Source of the DNA: Sphingomonadales bacterium UBA6157 | GTDB taxonomy: Bacteria; Pseudomonadota; Alphaproteobacteria; Sphingomonadales; Sphingomonadaceae | Assembly (NCBI GenBank): GCA_002423025.1 | Contig: DIUN01000015.1 | Coordinates: 124,001 to 188,000, forward strand | DNA length: 64,000 nt | Reading direction: 5' to 3' | Shown: one piece after another, positions 27,843-36,704 of the stretch | Layout: the number at the start of each line of letters is the position of its first letter | How positions within the stretch are numbered: the first letter of the stretch is position 1 | Position numbers and translations under genes: made by a program | The notes under the pieces: generated by a model | What the model saw: the letters and a program-made list of their open reading frames with translations, nothing else | The model's database searches: none | What the model was told of the DNA's origin: nothing

Positions 27843-29662
27843 CAGCGGGCACTCCAGGGGACAAGGCGGGTGGTGAGCGAAACCATCAGGCGCACATCAC
27901 CCGAGCGGGTAGCGCCGGCGCTGCGCACGGGCACCGCCAGGGTCATGTCGAGCCGGGCGCGGTCCTGCCAGTTAGCGCGGACGCCAGCGCCGAGCGAGAC
28001 GATGCGCTGCGGGTCCTGCCCCAGCGGATCGATCTTGTTCCAGGCCCAGCCGGCATCGCCGAACACATAGGGCTCGGCCTGCAGCCGATGCTTGGTGGAC
28101 AGCACCAGGCCGGGGAGCGCCACTTCCGCGCTGATGCCCAGCCCGGAATCACCGGTGAACACGCCGGGATCAAAGCCGCGGCCGAGCGTGAAGCTGCCCA
28201 GCGCGAACTGCTCATAGGCCGTCAGCGAGGCATTGGAATATTGGCCGCGCGGCATCAGCGCCACCACCAGGTGCCGCGCCAGACGCAGCTCGCCGCGGCC
28301 CGAGAAGCGCACCAGCGTTGCTGTCGGGTCGCTGGTCAGGAGGCTCGGCGGGACGCTGCCCGGCGCTGTGCAGACGATCGGCGTTTCAAGGCAATTGGGG
28401 CTGGCACTGAAGATATCGAAGCCGCGCCGCAGCTCGAGATTGCCCGCGATACGCCAGGCGGTGCCACCATCCGGGCCAAGGCCCTTCATGTCCAGCGCTT
28501 CGCCATCGAGCCGCAGCCAGCCGACATTCAGCCTGTCACGCGACAGTGGCGCGCCGTTGAAGCTAACGCGCTGGGTGACAAGATCGAGCCCCGCTGTCAG
28601 CCCGAGCGAAACCGCCTGGCCGCGCAGCACCGGGTAGCGCGCATCAAAGCTGGTGATGGCGGTGCGCGCCAGCACGGGCGCCAGGCCCACGACATCGGGC
28701 CGGGTCCAGGCATGGGTGAAACGGGCACCGAGCCGCAACCCCTGCCCGCCGACGAGGAAATCATGCCCGGCCTGCAGGATCTGCTGCTCCTGGAAATCCG
28801 GGGTGGAATAGAAGGCCAGGCTGGTGCGATCCCCCATGCCGGTCAGGCCATAGGCCTCGGCGCGCAGCTGACCGCCCCAACGGCCCGTGGCCGGTGCGGC
28901 ATAATTCTGCAGCGAGAAATCCAGTGCCAGCTTCGTGCGTGTCACGGAGACTTCCGCCACCATCTCGCCCGGTCCGGTGCCGGCGGGCTTGAGCAGCAGC
29001 CGCACATCATGGCCGGGCAGATCGCGCGCCAGCAGCAGGTAGCGCTCGGCCTCCAGCCGGTTGAACGCCTGGCCATTGGCAAGGCGCGAAAGATAGCGCT
29101 CGAACACCTTCTCGTTGCGGCCGGCATCGCCGACAACGCGCACCGTCGTCACCTTGGCGTAGAGCACTTCAAGCTGGACGTTGCCGCTCTCGATGCGCTG
29201 GGTCGGCACCTGCACAGCGGCGATATAGCCGCGCGCGCGCAGCTGGGTGGCGGCCGCATCCCGCACTTCGCAGATGATGCTGAGCGACTGCTCGGTGCCG
29301 ATGTAGCGCTCATAGGTGTTGCGCAGGCTGGCGGCGTCCACCGGGCCAAGGTTGTTGAAGGTGAAGCTGGCGGGGGTGAACTTGATGCTGGCGTAGGATG
29401 GATCGGCAAGGGCGCAGGGGCTGCGCTCGATCTCGCCGCCCTCGACGCGCACGCGGCGCTGCGGCTCGGCGCGCGGCGGCGCTGTCTGGCCCTCAAGCGT
29501 GTCGCGGCTGGGCAGGCTGCCGGCGGGTGGCGGCGCTGTCTGCGCGGCCAAGGGGGCGGCGAGGCCGGCCAGTAGCGCGGCAAAGAGCAGCGTGTGGCCG
29601 GAACGGGTGCCGGAGGTTGACCGCGCTGGAACGGTCAACGGAGTGCTGAAATTGTAAAACAC
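27842..29662 (-). CDS. Two-partner-secretion outer-membrane transporter (TpsB, FhaC/ShlB/HecB family)
   Basis: 606 residues, close to the usual 550-600. A signal peptide ends near residue 40 (LLFAALLAGLAAPLAAQ). POTRA domains follow at about residues 85-230 (FTFNNLGPVDAASLRNTYER, RARGYIAAVQVPTQRIESG, EKVFERYLSRLANGQAFN), then a 16-strand barrel of the ShlB type to the C-terminus. The conserved Omp85-superfamily loop-6 motif is seen in LGRGFDPGVFTGDSGLG. It recognises the TPS domain of the downstream exoprotein and moves it across the outer membrane. It is the first gene of the operon, with the exoprotein overlapping its stop and the CHAT protease third. Confidence 0.92.
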   Translation of the reverse strand: MFYNFSTPLTVPARSTSGTRSGHTLLFAALLAGLAAPLAAQTAPPPAGSLPSRDTLEGQTAPPRAEPQRRVRVEGGEIERSPCALADPSYASIKFTPASFTFNNLGPVDAASLRNTYERYIGTEQSLSIICEVRDAAATQLRARGYIAAVQVPTQRIESGNVQLEVLYAKVTTVRVVGDAGRNEKVFERYLSRLANGQAFNRLEAERYLLLARDLPGHDVRLLLKPAGTGPGEMVAEVSVTRTKLALDFSLQNYAAPATGRWGGQLRAEAYGLTGMGDRTSLAFYSTPDFQEQQILQAGHDFLVGGQGLRLGARFTHAWTRPDVVGLAPVLARTAITSFDARYPVLRGQAVSLGLTAGLDLVTQRVSFNGAPLSRDRLNVGWLRLDGEALDMKGLGPDGGTAWRIAGNLELRRGFDIFSASPNCLETPIVCTAPGSVPPSLLTSDPTATLVRFSGRGELRLARHLVVALMPRGQYSNASLTAYEQFALGSFTLGRGFDPGVFTGDSGLGISAEVALPGLVLSTKHRLQAEPYVFGDAGWAWNKIDPLGQDPQRIVSLGAGVRANWQDRARLDMTLAVPVRSAGATRSGDVRLMVSLTTRLVPWSAR

Positions 29663-29760
29663 GCGAAACGGACCCCCCGGTCATTGCCACTCAAAACAGT
29701 CCGCGAACCCTTGTGATTGTCGGGAGTTTGCGCCCTGAACGTCAAGGAGTGCAAGGAGTT

Positions 29761-29846
29761 GTTTGCAAACCTCAGCTGATTTTACGAAAGCGTCACATAC
29801 CGGGTTGCACCGGCAGCCGTGTTTATTCGGACAGCGGTTTGTAAAC
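29761..29846. promoter_or_regulatory. Twin GTTTGYAAAC palindromes in the pyrC/TpsB divergent region
   Basis: GTTTGCAAAC (29761-29770) is a perfect 10-bp palindrome; GTTTGTAAAC (29837-29846) is a near copy 76 bases away. Both lie between the divergently transcribed TpsB gene and dihydroorotase gene. A tandem CAAGGAGT pair (29743-29759) lies just before the first. They may be binding sites for a dimeric regulator of the TPS operon; no regulator is identified. Confidence 0.4.
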
Positions 29847-29932
29847 TGAGGCAAACGCCCCATGTGGAGGTGATTGCGCTTGCCCGCCCGATGCGGGAAT
29901 AGGCGGCAGAGACCCAACGAACAGGACGATCC

Positions 29933-31036
29933 GTGGCCAGCCCGACTCACGCACCACACGCCGCAGACAACGATTCGCTGGCCAACGACGCCCCGCGCCG
30001 GCTTGTCATCCGCCAGCCGGATGATTGGCATGTGCACCTGCGCGATGGTGCCATGCTCGCGGCCGTGGCGGACCACACCGCCCGGCAGTTTGCCCGCGCC
30101 ATCGTCATGCCCAATCTCAAGCCGCCGGTAACAACCGCGGCAGCCGGCGCGGCCTATCGGGAGCGAATCCGGGCCGCCGTCAGCCCCGGCCTCGCCTTCG
30201 AGCCGCTGATCACGGCCTATCTCACCGATGGCATCGACCCGGGCGAGCTGCGGCGCGGCTGGCAGGAGGGCGTGTTCACAGCCGCCAAGCTCTACCCGGC
30301 CAATGCCACCACCAACTCGGCGTTTGGCGTCACGGACGTGCGCCACATCCGTGCCGCGCTGGAGGAAATGCAGGCGCTGGGCATGCCGCTGCTCATCCAT
30401 GGCGAAGTGACGGACCGCCATGTCGATATCTTCGATCGCGAGGCGGTGTTCATCGAGCGCACGCTGGCCGGGGTTGTCCGCGATTTTCCGGCGCTGAAGA
30501 TCGTCTTCGAGCACATTACCACGGCCGAAGCGGTGGATTTCGTACTGGCCAGCGGCCCGCAGGTGGCCGCCACCATCACGCCGCATCACCTCGCCATCAG
30601 CCGCAACGCCATGTTCGAGGGCGGCATCCGCCCACACCTCTATTGCCTGCCGGTGGTGAAGCGCGAGACGCACCGGCTGGCGCTGCGTGCCGCCGCCATC
30701 TCCGGCTCGCCGAAGTTCTTCCTGGGGACGGACAGCGCGCCGCATGCCGTGGGTGACAAGGAGAGTGCCTGCGGCTGTGCCGGCATGTTCAACGCGCCGT
30801 TCGCGATGGAAAGCTATGCGCAGACCTTCGAGGAGGAAGGCGCGCTGGACCGGCTGGAAGGCTTTGCCAGCGAGTTCGGCCCGCGCTTCTATGGCCTGCC
30901 GCTCAACCCCGGCTTTGTGGCGCTGGAGCGCAGCGGCTGCACCGTGCCGGACCGCCTGCCGGCAGCGGGAACGGCGGTGGTGCCGTTCCATGCCGGGGAA
31001 ACGCTGGCGTGGCGCTTTCTGGGCGCGGTTGGCTAA
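29933..31036 (+). CDS. pyrC: Dihydroorotase
   Basis: 367 residues from a GTG start; a 24-residue extension precedes the usual PyrC beginning. It catalyses cyclisation of carbamoyl aspartate to dihydroorotate in pyrimidine synthesis. Metal ligands are visible in order: the two His in DDWHVHLRDG, the carbamylated Lys in AAKLYPANATTNS, His in LLIHGEV, His in FEHITT, and Asp in FLGTDSAPH. The substrate-binding AIVMPNLKPPVTT also matches class II PyrC. It stands alone with convergent gpmA downstream. The short spacer to a divergent TPS operon suggests shared promoter DNA. Confidence 0.95.
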   Translation: MASPTHAPHAADNDSLANDAPRRLVIRQPDDWHVHLRDGAMLAAVADHTARQFARAIVMPNLKPPVTTAAAGAAYRERIRAAVSPGLAFEPLITAYLTDGIDPGELRRGWQEGVFTAAKLYPANATTNSAFGVTDVRHIRAALEEMQALGMPLLIHGEVTDRHVDIFDREAVFIERTLAGVVRDFPALKIVFEHITTAEAVDFVLASGPQVAATITPHHLAISRNAMFEGGIRPHLYCLPVVKRETHRLALRAAAISGSPKFFLGTDSAPHAVGDKESACGCAGMFNAPFAMESYAQTFEEEGALDRLEGFASEFGPRFYGLPLNPGFVALERSGCTVPDRLPAAGTAVVPFHAGETLAWRFLGAVG

Positions 31037-31060
31037 GCCGCTCCCGGCAGGCTCGCAGCG

Positions 31061-31738
31061 CTACAGGTAGCGCCGCGAAATCGCGGTCAGGTCATCGGCC
31101 AGTTCATACACCATCGGCTTGCCGGTGGGGATTTCCTCATGGACGATATCGGCATCGGAAATGCCCGAGAGATGCTTGACCAGCGCCCGCAGCGAATTGC
31201 CATGCGCTGCGATGATGACGCATTTTCCAGCCTTGAGCTGTGGCACGATGGCGCTTTCCCAATAGGGCAGCACGCGCTCGATGGTGTCCTTGAGGCTCTC
31301 GGCCGCCGGCACCTGGACGCCGCGGTAGCGCCGGTCCCCTGACAGGTCGAACATCGAGCCGGGCTCCAGCGGCGGTGGCGGCACATCGAAGCTGCGGCGC
31401 CAGATCTTCACCTGCTCCTCGCCATGCTTGGCCGCCGTCTCGGCCTTGTTGAGGCCGGTGAGGGCGCCATAGTGCCGCTCGTTGAGGTGCCAGTCCTTGA
31501 TCACCGGGATCCAGGCAAGGTCCATGATGCCGAGCGCCAGGTTGAGCGTCTTGATGGCGCGGGACTGGACGCTGGTGAAGGCGATATCGAACTCCAGCCC
31601 GGCCTTGCGCATGGCGACGCCGGCAGCACGCGCCTCCTCCACGCCCAGATCGGTGAGGCCGACATCCCACCAGCCGGTGAAGCGGTTCTCAAGGTTCCAC
31701 ATCGATTGGCCGTGGCGCAGCAGGACAAGGGTGGGCAT
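31061..31738 (-). CDS. gpmA: 2,3-bisphosphoglycerate-dependent phosphoglycerate mutase
   Basis: 225 residues, near the usual 230-250. The phosphohistidine motif is LVLLRHGQSMWNLENRFTGW at residues 4-23, followed by the family's WWDVGLTDLG. The second catalytic His is in IIAAHGNSLRALVKHLSG. YGALTGLNKAETA matches the conserved GpmA segment. It interconverts 2- and 3-phosphoglycerate in glycolysis and gluconeogenesis. It is convergent with pyrC; a GCGCTAC-AG-GTAGCGC palindrome covers the stop region (31058-31073). Confidence 0.95.
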   Translation of the reverse strand: MPTLVLLRHGQSMWNLENRFTGWWDVGLTDLGVEEARAAGVAMRKAGLEFDIAFTSVQSRAIKTLNLALGIMDLAWIPVIKDWHLNERHYGALTGLNKAETAAKHGEEQVKIWRRSFDVPPPPLEPGSMFDLSGDRRYRGVQVPAAESLKDTIERVLPYWESAIVPQLKAGKCVIIAAHGNSLRALVKHLSGISDADIVHEEIPTGKPMVYELADDLTAISRRYL

Positions 31739-31920
31739 GGCGGCTCCGGGGAGTTGGAATTAGCTGGCCTGCTCATAGCGCCGGCAGCCCGAAAGCCCAT
31801 AGGAAAATGGTTGCGGGGCGGTTCAGGGGAATTGCGGATTGCACGCCGGCGCCATGCCGCCAGAATCAATTTGGACATGCAGGCTGCGGCGGCAGGATCA
31901 GCGCGAGGGGATCAGGGACT

Positions 31921-32640
31921 TTGGAGCCAAGCGCCGCCGAGCCGCTTTATCGCGTCAGAGGCCTGACCAAGGTTTATGGCACGGGGCCGGCTGCCGTTTC
32001 GGCGCTGCGCGGCGTTGATCTGGAGATCGAGGCTGGCCAGCTCATCGTGCTGCTCGGCTCGTCCGGCTCGGGAAAATCGACCATCCTCAACATCCTGGGC
32101 GGCATCGATTCCGCCACGGATGGCCATGTCTGGTTCGAAGGCGGCGAGTTGACCGGGCTGGATGAGCGGGCGCTGACCGAATATCGGCGCCGCAACGTCG
32201 GCTTTGTCTTCCAGTTCTACAATCTCGTTGCCTCGCTGACGGCGCGGGAGAATGTGGCGCTGATCACCGATATCGCCGAGGACCCGCTGGCCCCGGAGGA
32301 GGCGCTGGCGCTGGTCGGGCTCGACGCCCGGCTCGATCATTTTCCCTCGCAGCTTTCCGGCGGCGAACAACAGCGGGTGGCGATTGCGCGGGCCATCGCC
32401 AAGCGGCCGCGGGTGCTGCTCTGCGATGAACCGACCGGCGCGCTCGACAGCCAGACCGGCATCCTGGTGCTCGACGCCATCCAGCAGATCAACCGCGAAC
32501 TCGGCACGACAGCGCTGGTCATCACCCACAACGCCGTGATCGCGGACATCGCCGATATCGTCTGGCGCTTTGCCGATGGCCGGCTGGTGGAGCGCCGCGT
32601 CAATACCGAGCAGCGGCGGCCGGCAGAGCTGCGCTGGTGA
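31921..32640 (+). CDS. ABC transporter ATP-binding protein (MacB/LolD type)
   Basis: 239 residues from a TTG start at 31921 (inferred); GGGG and CAGGGA lie just upstream, and the longer in-frame extension has no homologous look. Walker A is GSSGSGKST (residues 46-54), the Q-loop is in VFQFYNLVASLTARENVAL, the signature is LSGGEQQR and Walker B is VLLCDEPTGALD, followed by the H-loop in VITHNA. FQFYNL and the short length place it in the MacB/LolD/FtsE group. It powers the two-module permease encoded downstream, with an HlyD-like adaptor as the third gene. Confidence 0.92.
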   Translation: MEPSAAEPLYRVRGLTKVYGTGPAAVSALRGVDLEIEAGQLIVLLGSSGSGKSTILNILGGIDSATDGHVWFEGGELTGLDERALTEYRRRNVGFVFQFYNLVASLTARENVALITDIAEDPLAPEEALALVGLDARLDHFPSQLSGGEQQRVAIARAIAKRPRVLLCDEPTGALDSQTGILVLDAIQQINRELGTTALVITHNAVIADIADIVWRFADGRLVERRVNTEQRRPAELRW

Positions 32641-32653
32641 GGGGGCCGCGCTC

Positions 32654-35035
32654 ATGATGGGGCTGGCCTTACTGCCGGTGCTGGATCGCAAGCTGCTGCG
32701 GGACCTGTGGCGGCTGCGCGGACCGGCGCTGGCCATCGCGCTGGTGCTGGCGGCGGGCGTCGGCATGGTGCTGATGTCGTTCGGCATGATGCGCTCGCTG
32801 GAGGACACCCGCGACGCTTATTATGATCGCTACCGCTTTGCCGATGTGTTTGCCCATGCCAAGCGCGTGCCGCAGGCAGTGCTGCGCGATATCGCGCGCC
32901 TGCCCGGCGTGCGCACGGCGGAAAGCCGCATCACCATGCCGGCGCTGATCGACCTGGCCGGCGTGGCCGAGCCGGCGAATGCGCTGCTGCATTCCCTGCC
33001 CGCCAGCGGCCGGCCGCGGGTGAATGACCTGGTGCTGCGCAGTGGCCGCTGGCCGGACCCGCGCCGCGCCAATGAAGTGCTGGCCAATGAGGCTTTCGTG
33101 GTGGCGGCGCGCCTCGAAATCGGCAACAGCATCGATGCCATCCTGGGCGGCAAGCGCCAGCGGCTGACCATCGTCGGCACCGTGCTGTCACCGGAATATG
33201 TCTATGCGATTCCGCCGGGGCAGATTTTTCCGGACAACGCCCGCTTCGCCATCCTGTGGATGAACCGCGAGACACTGGCCGGCGCCTTTGACCTGACCAA
33301 CGCCTTCAACGCTGTCGGCATCCGGCTGGAGCGCGGTGCCGAGCCAAGGGATGTGGTGCGCCGGCTCGATACGCTGCTGGCGCCCTATGGCGGCACCGGC
33401 GCCTATCTGCGCGCCGAGCAGCTTTCCAACCGCTTCGTCACCAACGAGCTTGACCAGTTGCGCAGCATGACCGGCATCCTGCCGCCGATCTTCCTCGGCG
33501 TGGCGGCGTTCCTCACCCATATCGTCTTTGGCCGGCTGATCGATACGGAGCGCGAGATCATCGGGCTGATGAAGGCCTTTGGCTACCGCACCGGGGCGGT
33601 TGTCCGCCACTATCTCAAGCTGGCGGTGCTGCTCTCGGCGGGCGGCATGGCGCTGGGTGTGCTGCTTGGCACCTGGCTGGGGCGCGGCCTTGCCGAGATG
33701 TACCAGGCGTTTTTCGTGTTTCCCTTCCTGCAGTTCCGCATCGATGCGGACCTGTTTGCCGCGGCCCTGCTGGCAGCGCTGCTCGCCGTGCTCAGCGGCA
33801 GTCTTGTCGCCATCCGGCGGGTAGCACGGCTGACACCGGGGGATGCCATGCGGCCGCCGCTGCCAGTCAATTACGCCGGCGGCGCGGCACGGCTGTTCAC
33901 GCGCTTCCGCTGGCTCGACGAGCTGACCCGCATCGTGCTGCGCGGGCTGGCGCGACGGCCCGTGCGCACGGCGCTCACCTCGCTGGGTATCGCGGCGGCG
34001 CTGGCGCTCTACATCGCCTCGGCCGGCTCGACAGACAATGTCGATGCGCTGGTGCGGATCACCTTCGACCAATCCGAGCGCGAGGATGTTCTCGTCACCT
34101 TCATCGAGCCGCGCGGCCCCGGCACGCTGGATGATCTGGCCCGCATCCCCGGCGTGCTCAGGGCAGAGCCGGTGCACGCCGCGACCGCGCTGCTGACCTT
34201 TGGCCAGCGCAGCAAGCGCGAGGCGCTGACCGCGATCGCGCCTCGGCCCGATCTCAGCCGGCTGATCGATGTGGCTGGCAATGTCATCGATCCGCCGGAG
34301 AATGGCCTGATCATTTCCGCCGCGCTGGCGCGATCGCTGCAGGCTGGCATCGGGGACAGTGTCGATGTCGCGATCACCGAGGGCCGCCGCCCGAAATGGC
34401 GCGCACCCATTGTCGCGATCGTGGAAAGCCCCATCGGCTCGCCCGCCTATCTCGGCCTGGACTATCTCGACCGGCACATGATGGACGGCCCGCGAATCTC
34501 CGGGGCGTTTCTGGCCATCGACAGCAATGCGCATGGCCGGATCATGAAAGCGCTTAAGGCCATGCCGGTCATCAGCGGAGTATCGCTGGTGGAGACCAGC
34601 CGGCGCGGCATCCGCGAGACCATCGCCGAGACCATGGGCATCATCACGCTGTTCAACAGCGGCTTTGCCATGCTGATCGTGTTTGGTGTTGTCTACAACA
34701 ATGCCCGCATCAGCCTGGCGGAGCGCGGGCGGGACCTCGCCTCGCTGCGCGTCATGGGCTTTCGGCACGGCGAGATATCGTACACGCTGGTCGGCGAGCT
34801 GGCGCTGTTGACGCTGCTGGCCATCCCGCCCGGCATCTGGCTCGGCTTCGCGCTCTCCCACTACATCGTCGAGGCCTTTGGCAGTGATCTGTTCACGGTG
34901 CCGTTCGCGCTCGGCTGGGGGACCATCGGCAAGGCAGTGCTGGTGGTGTTCGCCGCGGCTGCGGCAACGGCAGCGCTCATCCACCACCGGATCGGCCGGC
35001 TCGATCTGGTCGCAGTGCTGAAGACAAGGGAATGA
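32654..35035 (+). CDS. ABC transporter permease with two FtsX modules
   Basis: 793 residues from ATG 32654 (a second ATG follows). The protein holds two FtsX/MacB-like modules: an N-terminal membrane helix (ALAIALVLAAGVGMVLMSFG), a large periplasmic domain, then membrane helices near residues 300-400; the pattern repeats from about residue 430 (TALTSLGIAAALALYIASAG) to the end. It should sit in the inner membrane as a mechanotransmission-type transporter, moving lipoproteins, peptides or small molecules from the periplasm rather than from the cytosol. The next gene overlaps it by 4 bases. The substrate is unknown. Confidence 0.9.
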   Translation: MMGLALLPVLDRKLLRDLWRLRGPALAIALVLAAGVGMVLMSFGMMRSLEDTRDAYYDRYRFADVFAHAKRVPQAVLRDIARLPGVRTAESRITMPALIDLAGVAEPANALLHSLPASGRPRVNDLVLRSGRWPDPRRANEVLANEAFVVAARLEIGNSIDAILGGKRQRLTIVGTVLSPEYVYAIPPGQIFPDNARFAILWMNRETLAGAFDLTNAFNAVGIRLERGAEPRDVVRRLDTLLAPYGGTGAYLRAEQLSNRFVTNELDQLRSMTGILPPIFLGVAAFLTHIVFGRLIDTEREIIGLMKAFGYRTGAVVRHYLKLAVLLSAGGMALGVLLGTWLGRGLAEMYQAFFVFPFLQFRIDADLFAAALLAALLAVLSGSLVAIRRVARLTPGDAMRPPLPVNYAGGAARLFTRFRWLDELTRIVLRGLARRPVRTALTSLGIAAALALYIASAGSTDNVDALVRITFDQSEREDVLVTFIEPRGPGTLDDLARIPGVLRAEPVHAATALLTFGQRSKREALTAIAPRPDLSRLIDVAGNVIDPPENGLIISAALARSLQAGIGDSVDVAITEGRRPKWRAPIVAIVESPIGSPAYLGLDYLDRHMMDGPRISGAFLAIDSNAHGRIMKALKAMPVISGVSLVETSRRGIRETIAETMGIITLFNSGFAMLIVFGVVYNNARISLAERGRDLASLRVMGFRHGEISYTLVGELALLTLLAIPPGIWLGFALSHYIVEAFGSDLFTVPFALGWGTIGKAVLVVFAAAAATAALIHHRIGRLDLVAVLKTRE

Positions 35036-36252
35036 GCATGGCACAGGCACGCCGCCGCATCGGACCCTGGATCATCGGGCTGGCAACGCTGCTGGCGGTT
35101 GCCGGCGCCGTGTTCCTGGCGCTGCGCGAGCCGCCGGTGCCGGTCGATCTCGCCAGCGCCACCGAAGGACCGATGATGGTGACCATCTATGACGAGGGCG
35201 AGGCGCGGGTGCGCGATGTGTTCATCGTCTCGGCGCCCCTCACCGGGCGCTTGCTGCGGGTCGATCTTGAGCCGGGGGACCCGGTGGCGCGGAACAAGAC
35301 CGTCGTCGCCCGGATGGTGCCCGCCGAGCCGGGCTTTCTCGATGCCCGCAGCCGCGCCCAGGCCCAGGCACAGGAGCAGGCACTGGCAGCGCAGGTAACC
35401 TCCAGCCTGGCGCGCATCGAGCAGGCCCAGGCCGAGCAGAAGCTGGCGGACCTCGATCTTGGCCGGATGCAGAGCCTGAAGGCGCGCGGCTTTGCCTCGC
35501 AGGCAACGCTGGATGCCGCCCGCATGCGACACGACCGCGCCGAGGCAGCGCTGCTGGAAGCCCGCAGCGCCGCGGCCTCGGCGCGCTACCAGCTCAGCGC
35601 CGCGCGCGCTGCGCTGATGGGGCCGAGCCTTGCCGATGGCGGCAACACCCGGGGCGTTGCCGTCACCTCGCCGGTAAGCGGCACGCTGCTGCGAGTGCGG
35701 CAGGAGAGCGAGGCGATGGTGGCCAGCGGCACGCCACTGCTCGAAATCGGCGATCCGCAGGCGATGGAAGTGGTGACGGACCTGCTCTCCACAGACGCTG
35801 TCGGCATTGCGCCGGGTGCCGCCGTGGAGATCGACAACTGGGGCGGCCCGCGCCCGCTGCGCGGCAAGGTCCGCAACATCGAGCCATCGGGCTTCACCAA
35901 GGTTTCGTCACTCGGTGTCGAGGAGCAGCGGGTCAATGTGCATATCGATCTGGTCGATCCGCGCGCCACCTGGGAGCGGCTGGGCCATGGCTATCGCGTT
36001 GTCGTCCGTATCGAGCGCTGGGGCAGCCCGAAGGTGCTGCGCGTGCCGGTCTCGGCGCTGTTCCGCCAGCAGAACCGCTGGGCGGTGTTCACCGTGAGCG
36101 ATGGCCGCGCCCGGCTGACGCCCGTGACCATCGATCATCTCAACGACGAGCAGGCCGAAGTGCTCAAGGGGCTGAGCGCCGGAGACCGGGTCATCCTCCA
36201 CCCCGGCGACAAGATCGTCGACGGCCGCCGCATCATGGAGCGAGACCAGTGA
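35032..36252 (+). CDS. HlyD/MacA-type periplasmic adaptor
   Basis: 406 residues, ATGA overlap with the permease. One N-terminal membrane anchor (IIGLATLLAVAGAVFLAL) is followed by a barrel-sandwich half (FIVSAPLTGRLLRVDLEPGD), a long helical hairpin (about residues 100-195, rich in Ala, Gln, Glu and Arg), the second barrel half (VTSPVSGTLLRVRQESEAMV) and beta-barrel plus membrane-proximal domains. It should link the ABC permease to an outer-membrane channel encoded elsewhere. Together with the two genes before it this makes a MacAB-like export system. Confidence 0.9.
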   Translation: MSMAQARRRIGPWIIGLATLLAVAGAVFLALREPPVPVDLASATEGPMMVTIYDEGEARVRDVFIVSAPLTGRLLRVDLEPGDPVARNKTVVARMVPAEPGFLDARSRAQAQAQEQALAAQVTSSLARIEQAQAEQKLADLDLGRMQSLKARGFASQATLDAARMRHDRAEAALLEARSAAASARYQLSAARAALMGPSLADGGNTRGVAVTSPVSGTLLRVRQESEAMVASGTPLLEIGDPQAMEVVTDLLSTDAVGIAPGAAVEIDNWGGPRPLRGKVRNIEPSGFTKVSSLGVEEQRVNVHIDLVDPRATWERLGHGYRVVVRIERWGSPKVLRVPVSALFRQQNRWAVFTVSDGRARLTPVTIDHLNDEQAEVLKGLSAGDRVILHPGDKIVDGRRIMERDQ

Positions 36253-36267
36253 ATGGCGGCCGCTGAA

Positions 36268-36285
36268 ATTTCGACGAGTATCGAA
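36268..36285. promoter_or_regulatory. ArsR operator, upstream copy
   Basis: ATTTCGACGAGTATCGAA: an inverted repeat TTCGA...TCGAA just ahead of a candidate -35 box TTGACC (36292-36297). It matches a second copy 47 bases downstream at 14 of 18 positions, including both arms. Confidence 0.75.
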
Positions 36286-36314
36286 CTATCCTTGACCTTC
36301 CCGCCCTTGCTGAT

Positions 36315-36332
36315 ATTTCGACATCTATCGAA
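36315..36332. promoter_or_regulatory. ArsR operator, downstream copy
   Basis: ATTTCGACATCTATCGAA, with the same arms as the copy at 36268. It covers the expected -10 region and ends 18 bases before the arsR start, so repressor bound here would block transcription until As(III) or Sb(III) binds. Confidence 0.78.
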
Positions 36333-36350
36333 GCATCAATCAGGCTGCAC

Positions 36351-36704
36351 ATGGATCAAGCTTCCGCAATCGCTGCACTTGGCGCGCTGGCGCAGGACAC
36401 CCGCCTCGCGGTGTTCCGGCTGCTGGTCCGCGCCGGGCCGGACGGCATGATCGCCGGCGCCATCGCCGAGAGCCTGGGTAGCCCGGCCTCGACCATGTCG
36501 CACCACCTCGCCACGCTGGAGCGCGCCGGCCTTGTCGTGTCGCAGCGCACCAGCCGGCAGATCCATTACACCGCGAATTTCGAGCAGATGCGCGGGCTGC
36601 TGGGCTTCCTGATGGCCGATTGCTGCCAGGGCAAGCCAGAGCTCTGCGGCAACCTGCTTGCCGCCACCCGCTGCGAACCCATGATGGCTGGAGCCGACCA
36701 ATGA
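36351..36704 (+). CDS. arsR: ArsR-family metalloregulator
   Basis: 117 residues. Winged-helix fold with recognition helix SPASTMSHHLATLERAGLV and wing SQRTSRQIHYT. Cysteines in the C-terminal part (DCCQGKPELCGN, plus one at TRC) could form the As(III) site, as in ArsR proteins with C-terminal rather than helix-embedded thiols. The CVC motif of plasmid R773 ArsR is absent. It lies behind two matching inverted repeats and overlaps arsC by 4 bases, so autoregulation of the operon is very likely. Confidence 0.93.
   Translation: MDQASAIAALGALAQDTRLAVFRLLVRAGPDGMIAGAIAESLGSPASTMSHHLATLERAGLVVSQRTSRQIHYTANFEQMRGLLGFLMADCCQGKPELCGNLLAATRCEPMMAGADQ

Noticed and set aside
14392..29662. A contact-dependent inhibition or toxin locus
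   Set aside because: The TpsA C-terminus has no VENN-type boundary or nuclease-like toxin domain and no small immunity gene follows; the next gene is the CHAT protease.
29663..29932. A small RNA or riboswitch in the pyrC leader
   Set aside because: I could not find a stable long-range fold or a terminator/antiterminator pair, only short palindromes.
33188..35050. A 620-codon minus-strand open frame opposite the ABC permease gene
   Set aside because: His/Gln/Asp-rich shadow with no motif; the permease has clear membrane helices.
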